Shown: positions 1-8,277 of the stretch, one piece after another
Numbering within the stretch: position 1 is the stretch's first letter
Layout of the letters: every line of letters starts with the position of its first letter
NCBI RefSeq assembly: GCF_001611555.1
Contig: NZ_LSGP01000023.1
Coordinates: 151,020 to 215,019, forward strand
Source of the DNA: Anaerosporomusa subterranea
Lineage (GTDB): Bacteria; Bacillota; Negativicutes; Sporomusales; Acetonemataceae
Reading direction: 5' to 3'
Length of the DNA stretch: 64,000 nucleotides
Notes under the pieces: model-generated
Told to the model about the DNA's origin: nothing
The model's input: the letters and a program-made list of their open reading frames with translations, nothing else
Databases searched by the model: none
Position numbers and translations under genes: made by a program

Positions 1-1813
1 CTGCGGCAGCGCGTTCGCGTTCTGAGGAATGAAAGGCAATCTCAGGCAAGAGTTCGAGGAGTTTTTCGCGTCTTTTACCGGAAATCCCGCCTGCGATCAT
101 TTCGTGCAACAGGCGATGCACAATCAGGTCTGGGTAGCGACGGATGGGTGAAGTGAAATGTGTGTAAAAGCTCGCGGCCAAGCCAAAATGGCCTAAATTC
201 TCTGATTCATAACGGGCCTGTTTGAGCGACCGCAGCATAACAGTACTGATAATTCGTTCCTCAGGTCGACCGGCAATTTTGCTTAACACCTTTTGCAAGA
301 CGCCTGGCTGAATATCATCCAGTTTCCCTAAACGCTGGCCGAAGTTGTTAAGCAGGTTGCTCAATTTTGCTAGTTTTTCGGCCGCAGGCTCTTCGTGAAC
401 ACGATAGACAAAGGGAACTTCCAAGCGGAACATATGCTCAGCCACCGTCTCATTCGCGACCAACATAAATTCTTCAATGATGGATTCAGCAATGGTTCGC
501 ACCCGTTTAACAATCTCGATCGGTTTTCCGGTTTCATCTAATTTTACTTTAACTTCCGGAAAGTCGAAGTCAATCGCGCCCCGGCGCATGCGACGGTTGC
601 GTAGGATTAAGCAAAGTCGTTCCATTTCTTGCATATGGCTGACTTGATCACGATACTTGGCGATCAGCTCTTCATCCTGCTCAGCTAGTATTTTACGTAC
701 CGCTGTATAGGTCAGGCGATTTTTTACATGGATAACCGATTGATAGATATCATAATTAATCACTCGCCCCTGTTGGTCGATTTCCATCTCACAGGATAAC
801 GCCAGGCGATCCTCGCCGGCGTTCAGACTGCAGATACCATTGGATAAGCGCGGCGGCAGCATGGGTAACACGCGATCAACCAAATAAACGCTGGTGCCAC
901 GTTCACGAGCCTCTAAGTCTAACGCCATATTTTCACGAACATAATAACTGACATCAGCGATATGCACACCCAACCGGTAGTTGCCATTTTTTTGGCGTTC
1001 AACATAAACGGCGTCGTCGAGGTCTTTGGCATCTTCACCATCGATAGTGACAATCGGCAGATGGCGTAAATCGCGACGTTCGGCTAGTTCTTCTGGGCTG
1101 ATGGCTGACGGGGTGTTAGCCGCTTCTTTCTCAACCTTAGCGGGAAACTCGGTGGATAGATTATGTCGTGTCAGGATCGCCAAAACTTCAATGCCTTTGT
1201 CTCCCGGTTTTCCAAGCACCTCGACAATTTTACCTTCGGCGCTCTTATGTTTTTCCGGCCAAGCTGTAACTTCTGCAACGACTTTATCGCCACTTTTCGC
1301 TTGTCCAATTTCGTGTTGCGGGATGAAAATATCGTGTTTGATCCGCTTATCATCAGGAATGACGAAGCCAAAATGGCGGCTTGACTCATAAATTCCGACT
1401 ATCTTCTCGTTGGCGCGTTTGACGATGCGGATAACCTCGCCCTCGCGTCTGCGGTCAGCGCTTGTGCGCATGTTGTGAAGGCGCACTACCACCCGGTCAT
1501 TATGCATAGCACTCATCAAGGCATCAGGGGCGATAAAGACATCTTCCTCATCCGGGTTTTCCGGCAGCAAAAACCCAAAGCCTTTGCTATGGATGGTCAG
1601 CCGCCCGACAACCAGATTCATCTTGTCAGGCAAACCATATTTCTCATAGCGTGTTTTAATAACAGCGGCCTCCTCTGTGAGCTCTTCCAAAGCAGAGAAG
1701 AATCCGGCAACTTCTTTGGCCTTTAGATCCATTTCATCGGCTAAGTCTTCGGCCGACAATGGCCTGTAGGCTTCATTTCGCATGAAGTCAATGATTTGTT
1801 GTTTTAAATCCAT
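1..1813 (-). CDS. rnr: Ribonuclease R, 3' end cut by the window edge
   Basis: Processive 3'-to-5' exoribonuclease of the RNB family, which degrades structured RNA and takes part in tmRNA quality control. Reading the minus strand from ATG 1813 gives about 604 residues with no stop before the edge. In order there is a winged-helix-like N-terminus, cold-shock domains, then the RNB catalytic core near residue 260 with DGEDAKDLDDAVY, which supplies the metal-binding aspartates. The sequence YTHFTSPIRRYPDLIVHR follows near the edge. The C-terminal S1 domain is missing. It lies 23 bp after the thioesterase gene, and est-rnr linkage is usual in Firmicutes, normally just after secG. Confidence 0.96.
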   Translation of the reverse strand, partial: MDLKQQIIDFMRNEAYRPLSAEDLADEMDLKAKEVAGFFSALEELTEEAAVIKTRYEKYGLPDKMNLVVGRLTIHSKGFGFLLPENPDEEDVFIAPDALMSAMHNDRVVVRLHNMRTSADRRREGEVIRIVKRANEKIVGIYESSRHFGFVIPDDKRIKHDIFIPQHEIGQAKSGDKVVAEVTAWPEKHKSAEGKIVEVLGKPGDKGIEVLAILTRHNLSTEFPAKVEKEAANTPSAISPEELAERRDLRHLPIVTIDGEDAKDLDDAVYVERQKNGNYRLGVHIADVSYYVRENMALDLEARERGTSVYLVDRVLPMLPPRLSNGICSLNAGEDRLALSCEMEIDQQGRVINYDIYQSVIHVKNRLTYTAVRKILAEQDEELIAKYRDQVSHMQEMERLCLILRNRRMRRGAIDFDFPEVKVKLDETGKPIEIVKRVRTIAESIIEEFMLVANETVAEHMFRLEVPFVYRVHEEPAAEKLAKLSNLLNNFGQRLGKLDDIQPGVLQKVLSKIAGRPEERIISTVMLRSLKQARYESENLGHFGLAASFYTHFTSPIRRYPDLIVHRLLHEMIAGGISGKRREKLLELLPEIAFHSSERERAAA

Positions 1814-1835
1814 CTGTCTGTTCACATCCTTTGTA

Positions 1836-2222
1836 CTAAACTATAGCAATGAGCGCCTTGCTTTCTGCTGTGATAGTGCCATCAGCTAACGCGATTGACC
1901 CTGCCATTTCATACATAGAACCCTTTTGCCCTACGATCCTGCCACGAATAGTTAGCGGCTGCCCAATGGGAGTTGGGGCGCGAAAGCGAACCTCCAATTT
2001 TGCGGTAACTGCGGTTTGACCTTTCGCATATAGGTAGCGCGCCATAATCTCATCGAGAAGCGTACTGATAATGCCGCCGTGGAGCACGCCGTTGTAGCTT
2101 TGATGCTCTGGCCCCGGTGTAAAGGTGCTGATATAGGTTTCATTTTCTTCACTAAAGGTCAAATGCAAACCGATGGGGTTTTCTTCACCACAAACAAAGC
2201 ACCAACTATTCTGGTCACTCAT
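1836..2222 (-). CDS. PaaI-type hotdog thioesterase
   Basis: A 128-residue single-domain hotdog protein, probably an acyl-CoA or aryl-CoA thioesterase acting in the cytoplasm. The core motif NGVLHGGIISTLLDEIMA is the PaaI/YbgC-like HGG(x)xxxLxD(E) helix that carries the catalytic acidic residue. The N-terminal CFVCG pair is common in this subfamily ('CFVCGxxNPxGL') and may bind a metal. It sits between est and rnr in the same direction with 12 and 23 bp gaps, so the three are probably co-transcribed. The physiological substrate cannot be read from the sequence. Confidence 0.85.
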   Translation of the reverse strand: MSDQNSWCFVCGEENPIGLHLTFSEENETYISTFTPGPEHQSYNGVLHGGIISTLLDEIMARYLYAKGQTAVTAKLEVRFRAPTPIGQPLTIRGRIVGQKGSMYEMAGSIALADGTITAESKALIAIV

Positions 2223-2234
2223 TTTCTTCTCTCC

Positions 2235-2984
2235 CTATCTTACGTCGCCAAAAGGCTTCTCTAAGAAAGCGGCGACTTTTTTAAATACGATTTCTTTTTC
2301 TGCGTCCAAGGTCACAATATGACCCGACTTTTGCAGCCAAAACAGTTCTTTTTCTCGTGAACCCGCATGCTGGTAGATATAATCCGCGCTTTCAGGCCGG
2401 ACAGTATGTTCCGCTCTTGATTGAACGACCAACAGCGGAGTCTGAAGCTGCGCCAGTCGATTTTTTACGTGTTGGATCAGCTCGAGCAGACTGGAAAGAT
2501 TACGCAGTGGCGTCCGGTCATACCCCACATAGTATTCAGGAGATACATCCAGTTTTCGCCTGCGCTTAGGGGCATAACGGCGAAACATCCGATAAACATT
2601 CAGCCATTTTAGACGTTGATCAGCTATGTAGATTGGCGCGCTAAGACTCACCACCCGCTTCACTGGGTATTCGCTCGCCAAGAGCAAGGCTAATATACCG
2701 CCCATGGACAAGCCAACGACAGAGACTTCCTTGCAAATGCCTTTCAAAATATGGAACCCATCTTCCACCGCTCCATACCATTGCCGCCATTCAGTCTTCT
2801 CCATGTCTTGATGATGTGTGCCATGGCCGGGTAGTCGTGGCCCATAAACAGTATACCCCTGGCGATGGAGAAACTCGCCCAATAGACGCATTTCAGAGGG
2901 TGATCCGGTGAAGCCGTGGGGTAGCAGTACACCATGGCTGTCACCACGATATAAGAATGGTTCCGCTCCTTTTAGTATGGCCAA
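2235..2984 (-). CDS. est: Alpha/beta-hydrolase carboxylesterase (Est30-like)
   Basis: A 249-residue cytoplasmic serine esterase of the Est30/YvaK type. Visible are the oxyanion HGFTG near residue 24, the nucleophile elbow GLSMG with Ser93, and KSGH with His222. The usual catalytic aspartate position is Glu192 (SRAEHTVRP), a conservative but uncommon swap. The start is TTG at 2984 with a GGAGG site 7 bp upstream. In Bacillus the esterase lies between secG and rnr. Here secG is 7 kb away, with inserted genes between. An extended -10 promoter at 3015-3023 gives this gene its own start of transcription. Confidence 0.88.
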   Translation of the reverse strand: MAILKGAEPFLYRGDSHGVLLPHGFTGSPSEMRLLGEFLHRQGYTVYGPRLPGHGTHHQDMEKTEWRQWYGAVEDGFHILKGICKEVSVVGLSMGGILALLLASEYPVKRVVSLSAPIYIADQRLKWLNVYRMFRRYAPKRRRKLDVSPEYYVGYDRTPLRNLSSLLELIQHVKNRLAQLQTPLLVVQSRAEHTVRPESADYIYQHAGSREKELFWLQKSGHIVTLDAEKEIVFKKVAAFLEKPFGDVR

Positions 2985-3014
2985 ATAGCTTCCCTCCGTA
3001 ATCGTTATATTCTA

Positions 3015-3043
3015 ATTATACCATGTACGATTTTTTTTACTAA
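3015..3043 (-). promoter_or_regulatory. Promoter of the est-thioesterase-rnr operon
   Basis: The minus strand shows an extended -10, TGGTATAAT (3023-3015), with a weak TTAGTA -35 17 bp upstream. It lies 30 bp before the est ribosome binding site. It would let est-rnr be transcribed although secG is no longer adjacent. Confidence 0.55.
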
Positions 3044-3149
3044 AGATAATTGCGAAAAACCGCTGACGCGCTCTTTCTAGCGAGAAGAATTGAAGATAAA
3101 ACAGTAAAAGTGACTGACAACAGCGTGCCAATCACTCTTACCATGAGAC

Positions 3150-3569
3150 TTATTTAAATCGCAAGCAGAACCAAGTTGCTTCAAGAATGGCTTCTCCTTC
3201 ACGGAGACTTACCCCGGTCTGTTTTATTACCTTATTAGATATTTTCAAATTCTTCACGACCATTTTCACGGTTGAATTCGGTTCAACAACGCCGTGAAAC
3301 TGAACCTTTTCAAGCGATGCTAAACCCCAAAGCGCCTTTTCTGTTATTCCTAAACTGTTTACACCGGCACCGCCGCATTGAACCAGTGACTCAATCAGTA
3401 TAACGCCGGGAACGATCTTCCGCTGTCGTGAGCAGCTTAGATAATACGGGAAGGTTTCATCATATTTCATAATACCAACGATTTCATCCATGCCAGCGGA
3501 AAGCAGTTCATCGACAAACAAAAAGGGCTCACGTTGAGGAAGGAGCGACTCGATATCAACCTTTCGCAT
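3150..3569 (-). CDS. FabZ-like hotdog protein lacking the catalytic histidine
   Basis: A 139-residue protein that aligns by eye over its full length with 3-hydroxyacyl-ACP dehydratase FabZ. LLPQREPFLFVDELL matches the FabZ start, and PGVILIESLVQCGG matches the central helix with its catalytic glutamate (Glu60). The segment that should read GHFPGxPxMPGV is instead SCSRQRKIVPGV, so the catalytic His position holds Cys46. Dehydratase chemistry is therefore doubtful. It may bind or hydrolyse an acyl thioester. It follows the acyl ligase gene after 215 bp containing a palindromic repeat, and probably belongs to the biotin-linked bioY operon. Confidence 0.75.
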   Translation of the reverse strand: MRKVDIESLLPQREPFLFVDELLSAGMDEIVGIMKYDETFPYYLSCSRQRKIVPGVILIESLVQCGGAGVNSLGITEKALWGLASLEKVQFHGVVEPNSTVKMVVKNLKISNKVIKQTGVSLREGEAILEATWFCLRFK

Positions 3570-3632
3570 TGAAACCTCCTCTATTGATCTGTATTAAAGA
3601 ACATTGTCGAGACGTTTTAGGAAGTACGAGGC

Positions 3633-3765
3633 ACGTTAACCGCAGAGTATGCAGAGTAAACAGAGGATACCCGAGGGCTACTGGTTTATATAATAATCTT
3701 TATATTATATATCGTAACCCTCCGCGAACCCTCTGCGATCTCTGCTTACTCTGCGGTAAAACGAA
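3633..3765. repeat. Palindromic intergenic repeat, CCGCAGAG family, copy 1
   Basis: The ends are imperfect inverted repeats: ACGTTAACCGCAGAG on the left, CTCTGCGGTAAAACGA on the right. The middle is AT-rich. Related segments occur at 27621, 39279, 54172, 55670 and 60499. It has no coding content and looks like a non-autonomous dispersed element. Confidence 0.75.
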
Positions 3766-3784
3766 CCCCCGCTCCCTGTCTTCC

Positions 3785-5125
3785 CTAGATTTCTCTCCGC
3801 AACCGGATTTTGTCAATCTTACCGTTGGCAGTGAGCGGCATTGCATCGACAAAGATAATCTTCTGGGGACAGCAATGCTTGAGCATTTTTCTCCGACAAA
3901 AAGCCAAGACATCGCAACTTTTCAAACTAGCTTTACTCTTTACCAGCCATGCGCATACTTTCTGTCCTCGGATCGGGTCCTCTACGCCGCTAACTACCGC
4001 CTCGGCGACACCGGGACATTGAAGCAGGATGTCTTCTACCTGCTCTGGTATTACCTTTACGCCGCCGGTGTTGATCAAGCCATGCTTCCTGCCTAGCAAA
4101 TACAAATAGCCTGCAGCATCGATTCGCCCCAAATCTCCAACCGATGCTTTCGGCCGATATTGAGGAGCCAGGTAGGGGCTCTCAACCCAGATGGTGCCAT
4201 CCTCAATGCTAATGGTTACACCGGGAAAGGCTCTGCCCACAGCGCCAGGATAATTCACCGATTCATCTGCTGTCAAATAGCTTACATGCCCCAGTTCACT
4301 CGCTCCATAATACTCATATATGCCGGATTGGGGAAAATACTGCAGCAAATCCTGAACTGTATTACGATCCAGCTTTGCGCCGCAGCTGATAATCGATTTG
4401 ATCTGAACGACTGGAGTTTCCATCGCTTTTAGTAGCCGCCTGTAATTGACAGGAACCATAAATATTGCACTAACCTGAAAATCTGCTATCTCTCGCGCCC
4501 AGGTGCGAGGCATGCTATTGCCGGCAATCACGACAGCGCCGCCCTCGGCGAAAATATGCAAACAGGAGTTAAGATTTGCGGTATACACTAGTGAGCCCAC
4601 CAGATAGATCGTATCAGTTTTATCAATATTGAAAGCCTGGCTTTGCGCCGCAAACGCGCTGGTCCAGCTCTGGTGATCGCGCCAGATTAGCTTAGGAATA
4701 CCTGTGCTGCCTGAGCTCAAAGCGCCAAAAAAAACATCTTGCGGATGAAGGTCTGGCAGTATCGGCGCTTTGCCTATTGGCGGTTCGAAGTTTTCATTAA
4801 TATATAGATTCAGCTTATGTCGTTTAATCAGTTCTGCAGTTACTTCTTCCGAAGTCGATGCATCGATGAGCACACAAGCGCCGCCTGCTTTTATAACCGC
4901 AAAGAAGTACAGCAATTGCGCGACAGGATCTGAAAGCTTAACCAATATCTTATCGCCTTTTTTAATTTGCACGGCCAGCCGATGGGCCAGACAATCTGTT
5001 TGGCGGTTTAATTCGCTGTATGTGAGTCGAGTATTGCCATAGATTAGACAATTTTTCTTCGTCTGATCGTCTTCGCTTTTATCCTGGATAACATGATGAA
5101 TCAGCACGTTTTCAGCACCTTTCAA
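3785..5125 (-). CDS. AMP-forming acyl-CoA ligase family protein (YhfT-like)
   Basis: A 446-residue adenylate-forming enzyme, which activates a carboxylate with ATP and transfers it to CoA or another thiol. The P-loop motif A3 reads LSSGSTGIPKLIW (about residues 134-146), the A5 region is YEYYGASELG, the hinge region is YLYLLGRKHGLINTGG, and the catalytic lysine motif near the C-terminus is TANGKIDKIRL. It is shorter than typical 500-550-residue ligases. It overlaps the upstream thiolase gene by 14 bp. Bacillus subtilis has a BirA-controlled bioY-ligase-thiolase set (yhfU-yhfT-yhfS), so a biotin-related acyl substrate is the best guess. The substrate is unknown. Confidence 0.85.
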   Translation of the reverse strand: MKGAENVLIHHVIQDKSEDDQTKKNCLIYGNTRLTYSELNRQTDCLAHRLAVQIKKGDKILVKLSDPVAQLLYFFAVIKAGGACVLIDASTSEEVTAELIKRHKLNLYINENFEPPIGKAPILPDLHPQDVFFGALSSGSTGIPKLIWRDHQSWTSAFAAQSQAFNIDKTDTIYLVGSLVYTANLNSCLHIFAEGGAVVIAGNSMPRTWAREIADFQVSAIFMVPVNYRRLLKAMETPVVQIKSIISCGAKLDRNTVQDLLQYFPQSGIYEYYGASELGHVSYLTADESVNYPGAVGRAFPGVTISIEDGTIWVESPYLAPQYRPKASVGDLGRIDAAGYLYLLGRKHGLINTGGVKVIPEQVEDILLQCPGVAEAVVSGVEDPIRGQKVCAWLVKSKASLKSCDVLAFCRRKMLKHCCPQKIIFVDAMPLTANGKIDKIRLRREI

Positions 5126-6266
5126 TCAGCGTAGCTACTCCCATACCGCCGACTGCGCCAATAGCGGCAATGCCATAGCGTCCGTTGGCATACTTTAGAG
5201 CCTTGATGAGATGCAACAGGATGATAGCTCCTGAGGCGCCATAGGGGTGACCATAGGCCAGCGCGCCACCTAGGGTATTTGTTTTATTCAGGCTATAGCC
5301 CAATTGACGGCAACAGGCCAATATCTTAACAGCAAACGCCTCATTGATCTCCATTCGGTCGATCGCCTCTAGCGTCAAACCGGTTCTCTCTAGCAATTTT
5401 CGAATAACAAATACAGGTGCCAAAGGAAAAGCATTCGGATCACATCCGTAGTTTGCCGCTCCGGCAACAATCGCTTGCGGCCTTAGTGCGTACTTTTTCA
5501 CCGCCGCCTCAGATGCGACCAGGATAACAGCTGCGCCGTCATGCTTTAAGCAAGTATTGCCTGCAGTGATCCTGCCACCAGCAAGGAAGGCCGGCTTCAT
5601 CCGCTCCAACAGCTTAAGACTCATGTTGTTGCGTATACATTCATCAGCTTCAACTGTTTCTCCCTGCACTTGGATGGGTACAATGATATCTTTTAACAGG
5701 CCTTGCTCCCGAGCCAGAGTTGCTCGCTGATGACTCTCTAAAGCCAATAAATCCATGTCTTTTTGGCTAATCGCCATTTGCTCGGCAAGCGCTTCCGCCG
5801 CTTCGCCGACATCCGGATTGCCAACTGCCGCGGGAGAAAATGGAGCCTGTTCATAATATACATTTTCTCCTTGAAACCGTGGATCGGTGGGATTAAATTG
5901 CCGCCGCGGCGCCATGCTGGTGCTTTCTACCCCACCGGCGATGACAAGATCAGCTTGACCGGACAAGATTTGACTGACAGCCAAGTTCACGGCGCTCAAT
6001 CCAGAGCCGCACTGCAAATCAACCGTCAACGCAGGAATACGATAAGGCCAGCCTGCTTCCAGCACAGAAACCCTTGCGATATTGCCGCCAGGTCCGACGG
6101 CGTTGCCCAGTATAACTTGATCAATATCCTTCTGGCTTACTCTATAGCGGGCAATTGTCTCATTCAGTACCGCAGCAGCCAACTGTTCAGGCAGGAGATC
6201 CCGCAAAATTCCGCCGGTTTTTCCAATCGGGGTTCTGACACCGCCGATAATATACGCCTTGGTCAT
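5112..6266 (-). CDS. Thiolase-family protein (YhfS-like) lacking the second catalytic cysteine
   Basis: A 384-residue thiolase fold protein. The acyl-accepting cysteine is present (QCGSGLSAV, Cys86), as are NEAFA (Asn308) and GHPYGASG (His340). The C-terminal active-site motif, normally CxGGGxG with the acid/base cysteine, reads IGAVGGMG with Gly370. Loss of that cysteine should impair the normal Claisen exchange, so the enzyme may transfer acyl groups or act with another partner. It overlaps bioY by 4 bp and the ligase by 14 bp, a tight operon. Gene content matches the biotin-repressed yhfUTS set of Bacillus. Confidence 0.88.
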   Translation of the reverse strand: MTKAYIIGGVRTPIGKTGGILRDLLPEQLAAAVLNETIARYRVSQKDIDQVILGNAVGPGGNIARVSVLEAGWPYRIPALTVDLQCGSGLSAVNLAVSQILSGQADLVIAGGVESTSMAPRRQFNPTDPRFQGENVYYEQAPFSPAAVGNPDVGEAAEALAEQMAISQKDMDLLALESHQRATLAREQGLLKDIIVPIQVQGETVEADECIRNNMSLKLLERMKPAFLAGGRITAGNTCLKHDGAAVILVASEAAVKKYALRPQAIVAGAANYGCDPNAFPLAPVFVIRKLLERTGLTLEAIDRMEINEAFAVKILACCRQLGYSLNKTNTLGGALAYGHPYGASGAIILLHLIKALKYANGRYGIAAIGAVGGMGVATLIERC

Positions 6267-6808
6267 TGACGTGACTTGCGCAGGCGTTTATTAATCGCCG
6301 TTCCAATAGCAGAAGCCGCAAAGACTTTAAACAGATCGCCTGGAATAAAAGGAAGCGCGCCAGCCATTACCGCTTTTTCTAAACTCATTCCAGTCACAAC
6401 ACTGAGCCATGCCACACCAAACAGATACACAACGCCAATTCCACCGATCAGATTAGCTAAAGCCAGCCGCCAGGGATTGCTGCTTTGTCCTCTTAACAAG
6501 GCAATAACAATAGCCCCTACTAAAAAGCCAAGATAATAGCCGCCTCTCGGGCCAATAAGAATTCCAAGACCGCCAGTCAGGCCTGAAAAAACAGGCACTC
6601 CAACTGCGCCAATCAAAACAAATGTCAATACACTAAACGCAGCTTGCTTTACCGTTAATATGCTTCCCGCCAACATAATACCTAAACTCTGCCCGGAAAC
6701 GGGAACCGGACTGAATGGCAACGGTATCGAGATCAGCCCTAACACTGCTGTTAAGGCTGCGAACATCGCCGCATAAACAAAATCGGTTACTTTACTTCGT
6801 TCACCCAT
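6263..6808 (-). CDS. bioY: Biotin transporter BioY (ECF S-component)
   Basis: A 181-residue, very hydrophobic membrane protein with about six transmembrane segments, matching BioY by the N-terminal AMFAALTAVLGLISIPLPFSP, by PVSGQSLGIMLAGSILT, and by GPRGGYYLGFLVGA. BioY binds biotin and works alone or with the shared ECF module, which is not encoded here. It is the first gene of a four-gene operon. Its promoter carries a BirA-type operator 87 bp upstream of the start codon, so it should be repressed when biotin is sufficient. Confidence 0.93.
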   Translation of the reverse strand: MGERSKVTDFVYAAMFAALTAVLGLISIPLPFSPVPVSGQSLGIMLAGSILTVKQAAFSVLTFVLIGAVGVPVFSGLTGGLGILIGPRGGYYLGFLVGAIVIALLRGQSSNPWRLALANLIGGIGVVYLFGVAWLSVVTGMSLEKAVMAGALPFIPGDLFKVFAASAIGTAINKRLRKSRQ

Positions 6809-6870
6809 AATAAAACCCCCGCGCTTCTAGAATGTATGTAGGCACTACACCATATGCAGCAACTGATTTT

Positions 6871-6927
6871 GATTATAAATCTACGCCCGCATAATTGTCA
6901 ACCAGATATTTATAATTGGTTAACGGT
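6871..6927 (-). promoter_or_regulatory. SigA-type promoter overlapped by a BirA operator
   Basis: On the minus strand TTGACA (6901-6896) and TATAAT (6877-6872) are separated by 18 bp, a near-consensus promoter. On the plus strand TTGTCAACC (6895-6903), 14 bp, then GGTTAACGG (6918-6926) form the inverted repeat known for Firmicute BirA boxes (TTGTTAAC-N14/15-GTTAACAA). The operator covers the -35 hexamer, so BirA-biotinyl-AMP binding would block the bioY operon. Confidence 0.88.
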
Positions 6928-6949
6928 CGTTGATTGCCGGAAAATAACA

Positions 6950-7001
6950 AGACTCCCGATTTCTCGGAAGCCTTAGTTACTGGTGCCCCACGTAGGAATC
7001 G
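6950..7001 (-). repeat. Degenerate copy of tRNA-Lys 3' end and its terminator
   Basis: About 50 bp matches 9388-9441, the terminator plus 3' part of tRNA-Lys(CTT), in the same orientation with about six substitutions and a small gap. The CCA-side sequence TTACTGGTG and the hairpin CCGA...TCGG are both recognisable. It is either an attachment-site-like repeat from integration at the tRNA or the scrap of a duplicated tRNA. Confidence 0.75.
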
Positions 7002-7071
7002 GGTGGCTTTTGCCAGCAAGTACTTATGAAATACAGCCATTAGAGTCTCCCCTTTTATGCAGATTGTCATA

Positions 7072-7104
7072 AATTAGACACCAGACCAAAATCTGGTGTC
7101 TAAT
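7072..7104 (-). terminator. Hairpin terminator after the secreted protein gene
   Basis: A perfect 13-bp inverted repeat (ATTAGACACCAGA with its complement) around a 7-nt loop lies just after the stop codon at 7109. It is nearly symmetrical and lacks a long T-run. Confidence 0.6.
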
Positions 7105-7108
7105 CTCA

Positions 7109-8077
7109 TTAGTAAGTCAGTTGGATGTTTCCTTCAATAAACGAACTGGTCATTTTTGCTTTTAAAGCGTTAGCTCCGAAAGCAGGTTGGAAAAACTCTT
7201 CCATGCTACCGTCTTTATATTTTACTTGCATAGTAATTTTATCTTGAGATTCGTCTACGATGGCAGTGATATCGGGTATCGGTAAAGTGGAGTCTTTATC
7301 TAAAGCACGTCTTTTATGAAAAGGTTTACCTACGAAAACTGTATCACCGTTATACAGCACTTTTATATAATGGGTCATTATTGATGTGCCGTAATTATCG
7401 CCTTGGTTTTTAGAATCAATCCAAATATCAAATACTTTTCCGGCTCTGGTTTCAATTGATACACGACCTGTCTGTGAAAAACTTGGTTCTTTACAAACTA
7501 AGTTTGTTAGGTCTATTCGGCGTACATAGGCATTGTTCCCGCCCTTATAAGAACCATAACCTTCAACTTTTTCGAATTTAAAGTAAGTGCCTGCTTCTCG
7601 GGAAATTGCTCCCGTGTTCGCATTATTGCCAGTTGAAGAAGGTTGGTTACCTGTAGGCGGCTTAATAATCGTGACTGAATCTCCATTTGCTATCTCCATA
7701 ACTCGTTTGATAACCGCGTCGTTTGGACTGACTTTAGTCCAAGGTGTTGTTTGTAAGCTGTACTTATGTTGTTCCAATAAATTACGATTTATGTCGTAAT
7801 ATATGTGATGAACACCCCTCCACTCAGATGTGCGTGGCATATATGCGATGGTTTCTAATTCAAATGCACGGTTTTGATAGTACGGGGCAGAAAAATCGGT
7901 TCTTTCTACAAATAGAATTATATCTCCCTCTGGTGGTTTAGCGACGCTGTTTGTATCTAAATAAATATTAGGTGCATCCGGGTATATTCGTTCCCAATTC
8001 TGAGGGGCAGCTAAAGCCGGAATAGAAAGAGCTAACATGAATAGAAGCAATAGTCCTGTTTTTAAAAATTGTTTCAT
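7109..8077 (-). CDS. Exported protein of unknown function, adhesin-E-like N-terminus
   Basis: A 322-residue protein starting at ATG 8077, chosen because AGGAGA lies 8 bp upstream and a classical signal peptide follows (KQFLKTGLLLLFMLALSIPALAA). The segment after the cleavage site (WERIYPDAPNIYLDTNSV, then a strand-rich region with WRGVHHIYYD) resembles the short 'surface-adhesin E' type domains of unknown function. A Ser/Thr/Asn linker near residue 150 separates it from a second beta-rich half. It is AT-richer than the flanking housekeeping genes. It is the main gene of the tRNA-bounded islet. Function is not known. Confidence 0.7.
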   Translation of the reverse strand: MKQFLKTGLLLLFMLALSIPALAAPQNWERIYPDAPNIYLDTNSVAKPPEGDIILFVERTDFSAPYYQNRAFELETIAYMPRTSEWRGVHHIYYDINRNLLEQHKYSLQTTPWTKVSPNDAVIKRVMEIANGDSVTIIKPPTGNQPSSTGNNANTGAISREAGTYFKFEKVEGYGSYKGGNNAYVRRIDLTNLVCKEPSFSQTGRVSIETRAGKVFDIWIDSKNQGDNYGTSIMTHYIKVLYNGDTVFVGKPFHKRRALDKDSTLPIPDITAIVDESQDKITMQVKYKDGSMEEFFQPAFGANALKAKMTSSFIEGNIQLTY

Positions 8078-8216
8078 AAAAAGTTCTCCTTTTTTCAACA
8101 TATTAGCAACTGTTATTCGCCCTTTGGAATATAAATCCTTTTTAGGCAGAGTTAAATAAGGTAAAACTATGTTGATATCTATATTTATATTCTCTGCTAA
8201 ATATCTCAAATAAGAA

Positions 8217-8244
8217 AATGCCGCATGAAATTTTATGCGGCATT
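8217..8244. terminator. Hairpin terminator
   Basis: The inverted repeat AATGCCGCAT...ATGCGGCATT is flanked by A and T runs. It lies between the exported protein gene and the comB fragment and could terminate transcripts from either direction. Confidence 0.65.
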
Positions 8245-8277
8245 AAAATTTAATTTAGTATAAAGTTTTAGTAAATA

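Noticed and set aside
3569..4096. A 175-residue plus-strand frame
   Set aside because: It starts in the FabZ-like gene, crosses the palindromic repeat and ends antisense to the acyl ligase; low-complexity and no good start signal.
6873..7070. A 65-residue minus-strand reading frame upstream of bioY
   Set aside because: It runs through the tRNA-Lys remnant, the BirA operator and the promoter, so the translation is incidental.
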